Origin: Streptomyces lavendulae subsp. lavendulae
GTDB lineage: Bacteria > Actinomycetota > Actinomycetes > Streptomycetales > Streptomycetaceae
Assembly (NCBI RefSeq): GCF_002803845.1
Contig: NZ_CP024985.1
Span: 2,170,001 to 2,234,000 of the forward strand
Reading direction: 5' to 3'
Length of the DNA: 64,000 nucleotides
This document shows, piece by piece, positions 47,710 through 57,805 of this stretch. Both the position numbers and the translations under genes were made by a program. Positions within the stretch are counted from its first letter, which is position 1. The number at the start of each line of letters is the position of its first letter. A model generated the notes under the pieces. It did no database searches, was not told where the DNA came from, and saw only the letters and a program-made list of their open reading frames with translations.

Positions 47710-47961
47710 ATGGACACCGCGACCACGGTCATCACCATCGGTTCGATCGCCGTCGCCACGTCACGCACCCTGGTGGCCCTGTGGCTGCGGCTGCGCTGGC
47801 GCGCACGCCACGAACAGGCCCGGCACCAGTACCTCCTCGGGGTGACGCAGGCGCTCGGCACCGGGGCCCGGCTGGAACTCGACGACCAACGCGGCCACGG
47901 CCACCGCCTCCGCGTGAGGATCACCCCCGCTCCGGCGCGGACGGAGGACCGGGCGGCGTGA
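47710..47961 (+). CDS. Small membrane protein of unknown function
   Basis: An 83-residue protein with one hydrophobic segment at about 5-25 ([21 protein letters not shown]), then an Arg-rich cytoplasmic part. GAGGAAGGGG lies ahead of the ATG. Its stop overlaps the GTG of the sigma factor gene (GTGA), so it is the first gene of that operon and might modulate the sigma factor at the membrane. No family was recognised. Confidence 0.65.
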   Translation: MDTATTVITIGSIAVATSRTLVALWLRLRWRARHEQARHQYLLGVTQALGTGARLELDDQRGHGHRLRVRITPAPARTEDRAA

Positions 47962-48542
47962 ACGACCACGACCCCCTGGACCGTACGGACCTGCCCATGA
48001 CGGCCCCGCCCGCCGACGCGCACGGAGCCCTGGAAGAGCGCCGCCTCCTGCGCCAGGTGACGGACGCGGAGTTCTCCGCCTTCTACCGCGCCACCGTCCG
48101 CCCCCTGGTGGCGTTCCTGATCAACCAGGGCGCCGGTGTGCACACCGCCTCCGACATAGCCCAGGAGACGATGACCACCGCCTACCGGCGCTGGAACGAT
48201 CTGCACGCGCCGAAGGCCTGGGCGTACAAGGTCGCCTCGCGCGCCCTCGTACGCCGGATCGCCGGTGTGGAGGAGGATCCCGTCGGGGAGGTTCCGGAGC
48301 CGACGTCGCTGCTGGCCCGTCCGGACGCCATCGCGGAGTGGGAGGCCAGGCACCGGGTGCTCCCCCTGTTACGCAGTCTGCCGCCCAGGCAACGCCAGGT
48401 GCTGGCCTGGACGTTGGCCGGCTTCACGCCCGGTGACATCGCGGACCAGCTGGGCCTGCCGAACGAGACCGTACGCGCCAACCTGCGCAAGGCCCGCCGG
48501 GCCGCGGCCGCGTACCTGGAGACGCGGGAGGAGGAGCTGTGA
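47958..48542 (+). CDS. ECF-like RNA polymerase sigma factor
   Basis: A 194-residue sigma factor. Region 2 ([35 protein letters not shown]) recognises the -10 element, and region 4 ([42 protein letters not shown]) has the helix-turn-helix. The GTG at 47958 overlaps the upstream stop; a longer frame from 47583 would run through the preceding gene and is rejected. No zinc-binding anti-sigma gene follows; instead an unknown 363-residue protein overlaps its end. Confidence 0.88.
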   Translation: MNDHDPLDRTDLPMTAPPADAHGALEERRLLRQVTDAEFSAFYRATVRPLVAFLINQGAGVHTASDIAQETMTTAYRRWNDLHAPKAWAYKVASRALVRRIAGVEEDPVGEVPEPTSLLARPDAIAEWEARHRVLPLLRSLPPRQRQVLAWTLAGFTPGDIADQLGLPNETVRANLRKARRAAAAYLETREEEL

Positions 48543-49630
48543 CCCGCCGCCACGGGACCGGAGAGCCCGGCGACGAGGCCGTGGACCGGTGGTTCGTCGG
48601 CCACGGGCGTGCTCTGGCCGATGCGCTGGGCGAAGCCCTGGACATCGAGGCCGGGCTGCGCGAGGTCCTCGTCCAGTCCAGGCACGACGATGCCGAGGCG
48701 GATCTGGAGGCCGTCCTCGACGAGGAGGCCGGGCTCGGCGCCATCCTGCCCGTCGGCGCTTCGGCCGACCGGACCGACCGTCCCGCGACCTCGCGCATGA
48801 GGACGGCTGCGGAGGGGTTCCTTCACTCGGTCAGCCCGATGGACCGCCTCGCCGTGCGCGGCGACCCCGAGGTCGCGGCGGCCGGCCGCGCCCTCGACAA
48901 GGCCGTCGACCTCACCCTGCACCTCGACGACCGCCGCCTGGTTGTCGAACGGGCCATCGACCTCGCCCAGGACCTCGTGCTCGACCTCTCCCGGGCCCGC
49001 GACCTCGACTTCGACATCGTCCTGACCCTCGACCCGGAGCTGGACCGCGGACTCTTCCATGCCCTGGAGACCGCCAGGTCCATCGGCGCACTCGGTTTCC
49101 TCACGAACCGGGACCGGGAGGACCGGGAGGACCGGGACCTCGTACGCGCGCTCGTCCATGCCTACGACCTCAACCTCGCCCGCGCGCGCGGTCTCGACAC
49201 CGCCCGCGCCCACGCGCAGGACCTCAACCGAGTGCTCGACCTCGCCCATGTTCTCTCCCTCCGCGTCATCGCCGCCCGCTCCGACGACGACGAGGCTGCC
49301 GCCGCCTCCGACCTGGCCCGGGTCCTCGTCGCCATCCGCGCCGAGCAGGTCGGCCGGGCCATCGCCGGAGTCCTGCACCGGGAGCCGCCCCCGCTCGACA
49401 AGGACGCGGCGCTGGCCTTCCTGCACGACTTCACCACCGCCGACCTGCGCGCCGCCGAGCTGCAGGGCATCGACCTGGGCGGCGTGTACTGGTCCGAGCA
49501 CGGGACGCGGTGGCCGGCCGCACTGGACCTGGACGACCTCAGGCGGCGCTCGGTGGAGACCCCGGCGGGCAGCGCCACCTGGGTCGTCCGCCGGGGCACC
49601 GCGGAGTTCCGGGAGTTCGCCGTGCTGTGA
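48539..49630 (+). CDS. Unknown protein coupled to the sigma factor
   Basis: A 363-residue, Asp/Arg/Ala-rich, helical protein started by a GTG that overlaps the sigma stop (GTGA). The middle repeats short segments of the type LARARxLDxARAxAxDLxRxLDLA (about 135-270). The last 70 residues (TADLRAAELQGIDLGGVYW to TWVVRRG) resemble a C-terminal module I recall in other Streptomyces proteins next to sigma factors. There is no membrane segment and no zinc anti-sigma motif. Its tight coupling suggests it controls or assists the sigma factor, but this is inference. Confidence 0.7.
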   Translation: MTRRHGTGEPGDEAVDRWFVGHGRALADALGEALDIEAGLREVLVQSRHDDAEADLEAVLDEEAGLGAILPVGASADRTDRPATSRMRTAAEGFLHSVSPMDRLAVRGDPEVAAAGRALDKAVDLTLHLDDRRLVVERAIDLAQDLVLDLSRARDLDFDIVLTLDPELDRGLFHALETARSIGALGFLTNRDREDREDRDLVRALVHAYDLNLARARGLDTARAHAQDLNRVLDLAHVLSLRVIAARSDDDEAAAASDLARVLVAIRAEQVGRAIAGVLHREPPPLDKDAALAFLHDFTTADLRAAELQGIDLGGVYWSEHGTRWPAALDLDDLRRRSVETPAGSATWVVRRGTAEFREFAVL

Positions 49631-49742
49631 CGGCGGAGGGGACCAGCCCCTCCTATCCTCCTTCGGCACCCCGCGCCACCGATCGGCGTGTGGGTCACCT
49701 GATGAAGTGAACTCCCCCTTGTCCCGCCGTCGCCGCGGGTAG

Positions 49743-52064
<2,322 letters not shown>

Positions 52065-52074
52065 TCCGAGGGGG

Positions 52075-53313
52075 TCAGAACTCGTCCCCCGTGTGCGGGA
52101 GCGGCCCCGTCGCCAGGGCCGCGTCCAGGGCGGCCGCGGCGCCCGGGGCGTGTTCGGTCACCAGCCCGGCGGCCACCAGCTCGGCCGCCCTGGTGCCGCC
52201 CAGGTAGCAGGCGGCCAGCTCCCTCACGTCCAGGGTCAGGTCGGGGGTCGCGCGGGCGGGCTCGTACGTCGCCCCGCCCGGCCCGGCCTTGAGGCGGAAC
52301 CGCCCGGCGTTCGCGGGCAGCCGTACGTCGGCCAGCTGCAGCACGAGTTCCACCGGCGCCGCCCACGTCCGGGCCGTCAGCGCCGCGGCCACGTCGACCA
52401 GGCGCAGCCAGAGCGCCGGGAACTGGGCGGTGGCCCTGACCTGGTCCCGGTCGGCGGCGAAGTGCAGCAGCGGGTCGTCGGCCGGGCGGCACCGGGCGCG
52501 GACGGTACCGGTCAGGTCGAGGGAGGCCACGCAGTCCCACAGCGCGGCGGCGACGGCGGGGGTGTCCGCCTCCAGTTCGTCGACGCGGACCAGCCCCGGG
52601 GCGCGGGCCGGGAGGGGGCCCGTGTCGTCCTCCGGCTTCGTGCGGTAGAGGACGTAGCCCGCCACCGGCTCTCCCGGCCGGCCGAGGGCGATGATCCGGG
52701 GCGGGCCCAACTCCTCGTCCTCCTCGTCCCGTTCGCACAGCCACTCCTGCTCCCAGCGTTCGGGGCTGCGGGTCGGCCGCCCGGCGCGGGTGCGGCGGGC
52801 GGCCTCGTGGTACGGGGCGATCACGTCGGGGACGTCGGCCGGTTCGATCAGACGCAGGGGGCGCGGGTCGGGGGCGATCCGCAGGGCGAGCGGCCGGCCG
52901 GAGTCGATCTCGACGGTGACGCCCTGGGTGGCCGCCCCGTAGCCGAAGCGTCCGTAGATGGCCGATTCGGAGGCCCACAGGGCGGCGAGCGGGCTGCCCG
53001 CGGCCGCGGCCCGGCGCAGCCGCTCCTCCATCAGCGCGGTGAGGACGCCCCGGCGCCGGTGGGTGGGGGCGACGGAGACGAAGGTGAGTCCGGGGCAGTC
53101 GAGGTCGGCTCCGGGGACCGAGAGGCGGAAGGGGTGCGCGGCCATGAAGCCGACGAGCGCCCGCCCGTCGTAGGCGCCGAGCCGGTCGCAGCCACTCAGC
53201 AGGCGGTGGTGGCGCCGGCGCGCCTCCTCTTCCGGGCGGTCGTGGAAGACCAGGTAGGCGAGCTCCTGGGCGCGGTCGATGTCGGCCTCGGGTACCTCGC
53301 GGATGTCCACCAT
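52075..53313 (-). CDS. Eis-like GNAT N-acetyltransferase
   Basis: A 412-residue protein of the Eis/GNAT group: an N-terminal acetyltransferase with the acetyl-CoA loop APTHRRRGVLTALM, a second GNAT-like domain and a C-terminal sterol-carrier-like fold. Members acetylate amines such as aminoglycosides or unknown cellular substrates. Length is close to M. tuberculosis Eis (about 400). It is convergent with geosmin synthase; the ATG at 53311-53313 is the only reasonable start. Confidence 0.86.
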   Translation of the reverse strand: MVDIREVPEADIDRAQELAYLVFHDRPEEEARRRHHRLLSGCDRLGAYDGRALVGFMAAHPFRLSVPGADLDCPGLTFVSVAPTHRRRGVLTALMEERLRRAAAAGSPLAALWASESAIYGRFGYGAATQGVTVEIDSGRPLALRIAPDPRPLRLIEPADVPDVIAPYHEAARRTRAGRPTRSPERWEQEWLCERDEEDEELGPPRIIALGRPGEPVAGYVLYRTKPEDDTGPLPARAPGLVRVDELEADTPAVAAALWDCVASLDLTGTVRARCRPADDPLLHFAADRDQVRATAQFPALWLRLVDVAAALTARTWAAPVELVLQLADVRLPANAGRFRLKAGPGGATYEPARATPDLTLDVRELAACYLGGTRAAELVAAGLVTEHAPGAAAALDAALATGPLPHTGDEF

Positions 53314-53373
53314 GATCCGGAGACTAATCGGTCATCGCGGACCGGTCACCCCATAGTGGCCGGATCCACCCGC

Positions 53374-54627
53374 TCAGGAGGGTGCGGGCCCGCTCCAGTC
53401 GGCCGGAACGTGTCCCAGGCGGACCCGTTGGGGGTGGTCGCCGACCGGGACGGAGACCCGCTTGGTCCCGGTGGCGAAGTCGATGGCGGTGACCCGGTCG
53501 GCGCCGCTCTCGGAGATGACGCAGGCGGTGCCGTCGCCGTCGACGGTGGCCCAGTAGGGCTTGTCGGCGGGGACGAGCGGCCCCTGGGCGAGGGTGGCGC
53601 GGTCCACGACGGTCGCGTAGTCGTCCATGGTCCCGGCGACGCAGAGCTTGGTGCCGTCGGGGCTCATCGAGAGGCCGTGGTGGCGGGAGTCGTTGACCCA
53701 GGTGGTGCGGTCGGTGCTGGTGGCGGGGTTGACGGGGAGTTCCTTGATCCGGGTGATCCTGTCGGTGGCCACGTCGTACTCGACGACGCCGTTGAAGAAG
53801 GACACCTGGAAGTAGATCTTCGACTCGTCGGGGCTGAAGGACATGGGGCGGACGGCGTCGGAGAGGTCGTGGCGGCCGAAGGCGTCGAGGCGTTCGCGCA
53901 TGTCGATCACCCGGACCGTGCGGAAGGTCCGCGCGTCGACGACGGTGATCTTCCGGTCGCCCTTCGTCCAGTCCAGCCAGGGCGCGTCGAGGGCGGAGGT
54001 CACGTCGCCGATCGAGCTGTTCCACAGGTAACGGCCGTCGCGGCTGAAGGTGTTCTCGTGCGGCTTGTCGCCGGTGGCGAACGAGCCGGCCTCGCGGCCG
54101 GTGGCGATGTCGAGGACGTGCACGGTGTTGGCCGTGGACGCGGACACGGCGACGCGGGTGCCGTCGGGCGAGACCGCCATGTGGTCGGCGCGGTAGCCGG
54201 CCACGGGGAAGCGCCAGTTGATCCGGCCGGTGCGCACGTCGATGGAGACGACGTCGGCGAAGCTCGGGCGGGAGACCACGACCGCGGAGCCGTCCGGGGT
54301 GGTGTACATGTCGTCCGCGAACTGGTCGTGACCCTCTCCGGCGCCGGCCCGGATGCCGAGGAAGAAGGCGAGCCTGACGGGGTTGAGGTAGATCTCCCGC
54401 AGCCGCTCCTCCTTGTCGGGGATCACGTTGATCCGGCCGATCCGGGCGAGGTCTCCGGTCGAGGCGAGGGCGTCGGCGGTGCCGTCCCAGTTGTTCCCGA
54501 CGAACAGCACCTCGCGCAGGGGTTCGGCGGGGGCCGCCGCCCGGCCGGGTGCGGCCAGGGCGGTGACGGCGGTGGCGGCGAGGAGGACCGCGGCCACCGG
54601 GTACCGGGTGCGCAGGCTGTGTAACAT
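53374..54627 (-). CDS. Secreted beta-propeller (YncE-like) protein
   Basis: A 417-residue exported protein. A signal peptide (RTRYPVAAVLLAATAVTALAAPGRA) is followed by repeated blades with SPDGTRV/SPDESKIYF/SPDGTKL-type turns, typical of YncE or quinohemoprotein-like seven-bladed propellers. ATG 54625-54627 is chosen because ACGGAG lies upstream and the signal sequence then starts directly. Its role (cell-surface binding or redox enzyme accessory) cannot be read. It lies below the purine locus terminator. Confidence 0.82.
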   Translation of the reverse strand: MLHSLRTRYPVAAVLLAATAVTALAAPGRAAAPAEPLREVLFVGNNWDGTADALASTGDLARIGRINVIPDKEERLREIYLNPVRLAFFLGIRAGAGEGHDQFADDMYTTPDGSAVVVSRPSFADVVSIDVRTGRINWRFPVAGYRADHMAVSPDGTRVAVSASTANTVHVLDIATGREAGSFATGDKPHENTFSRDGRYLWNSSIGDVTSALDAPWLDWTKGDRKITVVDARTFRTVRVIDMRERLDAFGRHDLSDAVRPMSFSPDESKIYFQVSFFNGVVEYDVATDRITRIKELPVNPATSTDRTTWVNDSRHHGLSMSPDGTKLCVAGTMDDYATVVDRATLAQGPLVPADKPYWATVDGDGTACVISESGADRVTAIDFATGTKRVSVPVGDHPQRVRLGHVPADWSGPAPS

Positions 54628-54711
54628 CCGTTCAACTCCGTTGGGGGGAAGGGGTGGAGCGGGAACGTGGGGCGGACCGCTTGCTGTTACCGGCGGGTAA
54701 AATAGACGGAA

Positions 54712-54754
54712 CGCCGAAAGGGCACAACCCCCGTGGGGTCGTGCCCTTTCGGCG
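54712..54754. terminator. Strong terminator after xdhC
   Basis: Arms 54712-54731 and 54735-54754 pair at 19 of 20 positions around a CGT loop. Read on the minus strand it is followed by TCTATTTTA, so it is a good rho-independent terminator for the xdhC transcript. Confidence 0.88.
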
Positions 54755-54799
54755 TGTGCGTGTGCGGGTGCCCCGGCGCCACGGCCGCCCGGCACCGCT

Positions 54800-55951
54800 T
54801 CAGGCGACGGAGCCGATCCGGGTGACCACGGTGTGCGACGGGTCGTGGTGGATCGGGATGTGCGCGCCGGTGAGCGAGACCCCGGTGCCGCCGCGGCGGT
54901 TCGCGACGATCTCGGCGGCGATGGACAGCGCGGTCTCCTCCGGGGAGCGGGCGCCGAGGTCCAGGCCGATCGGGGAGCGCAGGCGGGCCAGTTCGAGCTC
55001 GGTGACGCCCACCGCGCGGAGCCGCTCGTTGCGGTCCTCGTGGGTGCGGCGGGAGCCCATGGCGCCGACGTAGGCGACGGGGAGCTTCAGGGCCAGTTCG
55101 AGGAGCGGTACGTCGAACTTGGCGTCGTGGGTCAGCACGCACAGGACGGTCCGGCCGTCCACCCCGGTGCCCTCCAGGTAGCGGTGCGGCCAGTCGACCA
55201 CGATCTCGTCCGCCTCGGGGAAACGATTCCTCGTGGCGAAGACGGGCCGGGCGTCGCACAGGGTCACGTGGTAGCCGAGGAACTTGCCGATCCGCACCAG
55301 GGCGGAGGCGAAGTCGATGGCACCGAAGACGATCATCCGCGGCGGCGGGACGCTGGACTCGACGAGCACCTTCAGCGGCTCTCCGCAGAGCCTGCCGTCG
55401 GCGCCGATCTCCAGGACGCCGGTCCGGCCGGCGTCGAGCATGGCGCGGGCCTCCCCGGCGATGGTGCGGTCGAGCAGGGGATGTCCGCCGAAGCCCCCTT
55501 CGTAGGAGCCGTCGGACTGGACCAGGAGCGCGCGGCCCATCAGCTCCTCGGGGCCGTCGGCGATCCGGGCCACCGCGGCCGTCTCCCCGTGCGCGGCGGC
55601 GGCCAGCGCACGGGCCAGCACCTGGCGCCGCGGGGAGCCCACGGGCACCGGGGTGACCAGGATGTCGATGATTCCGCCGCAGGTCAGGCCCACGGCGAAG
55701 GCATCGTCGTCGCTGTAGCCGAAGCGCTCCCGGACGGTCTCGCCGTCTTCGAGCGCCTGCCGGCACAGCTCGTACACCGCGCCCTCCACGCATCCGCCGG
55801 AAACCGAACCGATGGCAGTGCCCTCGCCGTCCACGGCGAGTGCGGCTCCGGGCTGCCGCGGGGCGCTCCCGCCGACCGCCACGACCGTGGCGACGGCGAA
55901 GTCGCGCTCCTGCTCGACCCACCGGTTGAGTTCTTCGGCGATGTCCAGCAT
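54800..55951 (-). CDS. xdhC: XdhC/CoxI-family molybdenum cofactor maturation protein
   Basis: A 383-residue XdhC-type protein that binds molybdenum cofactor, promotes its sulfuration and loads it into xanthine dehydrogenase. The N-terminal VAVGGSAPRQPGAALAV and SVSGGCVEGAVYE and the C-terminal Rossmann part (MIVFGAIDFASALVRIGKFLGY, AYVGAMGSRRTHEDR) match the family; note FGAIDFA where a GAG-type loop is usual. It is the third gene in the purine locus on this strand, 71 bases after the permease. Confidence 0.9.
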   Translation of the reverse strand: MLDIAEELNRWVEQERDFAVATVVAVGGSAPRQPGAALAVDGEGTAIGSVSGGCVEGAVYELCRQALEDGETVRERFGYSDDDAFAVGLTCGGIIDILVTPVPVGSPRRQVLARALAAAAHGETAAVARIADGPEELMGRALLVQSDGSYEGGFGGHPLLDRTIAGEARAMLDAGRTGVLEIGADGRLCGEPLKVLVESSVPPPRMIVFGAIDFASALVRIGKFLGYHVTLCDARPVFATRNRFPEADEIVVDWPHRYLEGTGVDGRTVLCVLTHDAKFDVPLLELALKLPVAYVGAMGSRRTHEDRNERLRAVGVTELELARLRSPIGLDLGARSPEETALSIAAEIVANRRGGTGVSLTGAHIPIHHDPSHTVVTRIGSVA

Positions 55952-56022
55952 GTGCGGCCTCCTCGGAGGGTTCGTTTCCAGTATCGGATGCGTGGAGGGT
56001 CAGGTACGGATGACGTCCGGAC

Positions 56023-57486
56023 CTACTTCACCCCGAGCCACGCCTCGATGGGGTGGAGAGCGAAGTAGATCAGGAAGATGCCGGTCAGCGCCCACATGAA
56101 GCCACCGACCTCGCGGGCCTTGCCCTGCGCGACCTTGATGGCCACGTAGGAGATGACACCCGCGGCGACACCGGCCGTGATCTGGTAGGTGAACGGCATG
56201 ATCACGACGGTCAGGAAGACCGGGATCGAGGTCGCGCTGTCGGACCAGTCCACGTGGCGGGCGTTCTGCATCATCATCGCGCCGATGACCACCAGGGCGG
56301 CCGAGGCGACCTCACCCGGGACGATCTGGGTGATCGGGGTGAAGAAGAGGCAGGCGGCGAAGAAGAGGCCGGTGACGACGGAGGCGAGGCCGGTACGGGC
56401 ACCCTCACCGACGCCGGTGGCGGACTCGACGAACACGGTCTGGCCGGAGCCGCCCGCGATGCCACCGATGGCGCCACCGGCGCCGTCGATGAACAGCGCC
56501 TTCGACAGGCCCGGCATGCGGCCCTGGTCGTCGGCCAGCTTGGCCTCGGTGCCGACGCCGATGATGGTGGCCATCGCGTCGAAGAAGCCGGCGAGCACGA
56601 GGGTGAAGACGATCATGCCGATCGTCATGACGCCGACGTCGCCCCAGCCGCCGAACTCGACCTTGCCGAAGAGCGAGAAGTCCGGCATCGAGATCGCGGA
56701 GCCCGCGAGCTCCGGCGGACCGTTCTTCCAGGCCTTCGGGTCGATGTCCACGATGGCGTTCAGGATGGCCGCGAGGACGGTGCCGCCGACGATGCCGATG
56801 AGGATCGCGCCGCGGACCTTGCGGGCCTGCAGCATGAAGATGGCGAGCAGGGTGATGCAGAAGAGGAAGACGGGCCAGCCCGAGAGCTCACCGGTCGCAC
56901 CCAGCTGCACGGGGGGCGCGAACTCCCCGCCGTTGCCGACGAAACCGGCCTTGACCAGGCCGATCAGGGCGACGAAGAGACCGATGCCCATGGTGATGGC
57001 GTGCTTGAGCGCGAGGGGGATCGCGTTCATGATCATCTCTCGGAGGCCGGTGACGACCAGGAGACAGATCACGACGCCGTACATCACGCACATGCCCATG
57101 GCCTGCGGCCAGGTCATCTGCGGTGCCACCTGCGAGGACAGCACGCCGGAGACGGACAGGCCGGCGGCCAGGGCGAGCGGGACCTTGCCCACGAAGCCCA
57201 TCAGGAGGGTGGTCAGGGCCGCGGCGAAGGCCGTGGCCGTGATCAGGGCCTTCTGGCTCATGGTGTCTCCGGCGACGTCCTTGCCGGAGAGGATCAGCGG
57301 GTTGAGCAGGAGGATGTACGCCATCGCCATGAAGGTCGTGATACCGCCACGGACCTCGTTGCCGATGTTCGAGCCTCTGTGCGTTATGTGAAAGTACCGG
57401 TCGAGCCAAGAGCGTCCGGCGGGGGTCAGGGAGCCGTCGCCGGCTTCCTCCGCACTGGTCTTGGGCTCCACTGCTGACTGGGTCAT
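56023..57486 (-). CDS. NCS2/AzgA-type purine permease
   Basis: A 487-residue membrane protein of the AzgA subgroup of nucleobase transporters. GGITTFMAMAYILLLNPLIL near the N terminus and multiple transmembrane segments are characteristic, and the loop GRMPGLSKALFIDG is conserved. It imports purine bases such as hypoxanthine, adenine or guanine by proton symport, supplying the xanthine dehydrogenase encoded upstream on the same strand. The ATG at 57484-57486 has GGGAG upstream; a longer frame starting at 57606 adds an unlikely leader. Confidence 0.92.
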   Translation of the reverse strand: MTQSAVEPKTSAEEAGDGSLTPAGRSWLDRYFHITHRGSNIGNEVRGGITTFMAMAYILLLNPLILSGKDVAGDTMSQKALITATAFAAALTTLLMGFVGKVPLALAAGLSVSGVLSSQVAPQMTWPQAMGMCVMYGVVICLLVVTGLREMIMNAIPLALKHAITMGIGLFVALIGLVKAGFVGNGGEFAPPVQLGATGELSGWPVFLFCITLLAIFMLQARKVRGAILIGIVGGTVLAAILNAIVDIDPKAWKNGPPELAGSAISMPDFSLFGKVEFGGWGDVGVMTIGMIVFTLVLAGFFDAMATIIGVGTEAKLADDQGRMPGLSKALFIDGAGGAIGGIAGGSGQTVFVESATGVGEGARTGLASVVTGLFFAACLFFTPITQIVPGEVASAALVVIGAMMMQNARHVDWSDSATSIPVFLTVVIMPFTYQITAGVAAGVISYVAIKVAQGKAREVGGFMWALTGIFLIYFALHPIEAWLGVK

Positions 57487-57805
57487 GGTGCCTAACTCCC
57501 AAGGTTCATAGGGGCACCCGCATAAAGATTGGAGACGCGGGATTTGGGAAACTCCGTTTGGCTGCACGACCCGGGGTGACGGCCCGAGGCGACGCGAGAA
57601 GTGCACTGCGTGTACTGCGGGTAGTGCGGGGGTGACCGCTGGTACTACGTGGGGGTTTCTGCAGGGGTACTGCCGGTGGTGCGAGGACCGCGAGCGGTGC
57701 GGTACTTGGTGCTCCGGGCGGTGCGACTGGAAGTGTGACGTTCCCGTGCCGCACCGCCCGGAAATCCGGGGGGTCCGGGGCCTCGCGGCCCGCGGACCGG
57801 CCGTC
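57487..57805. other. Intergenic leader between xanthine dehydrogenase and purine permease
   Basis: About 320 bases without a gene. It holds a terminator-like hairpin near 57772-57798, and four GTACT pentamers (57612, 57642, 57667, 57702) spaced 25-35 bases apart. The pentamers are candidate control sites for the permease transcript; no riboswitch was recognised. Confidence 0.5.
57772..57798 (-). terminator. Hairpin after the xanthine dehydrogenase molybdenum subunit
   Basis: GGTCCGGGGCC (57772-57782) pairs with GGCCCGCGGACC (57787-57798) around TCGC, with a single-base bulge. It lies just past the stop of the molybdenum subunit gene on its strand and may separate it from the permease. Confidence 0.55.

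Noticed and set aside
47583..47957. Longer sigma factor starting at 47583
   Set aside because: It would read through the terminator region and the small membrane protein gene in a different frame, without similarity to sigma factors.
57487..57805. Purine riboswitch ahead of the permease
   Set aside because: No conserved purine aptamer core was found; only a hairpin and scattered GTACT pentamers are visible.
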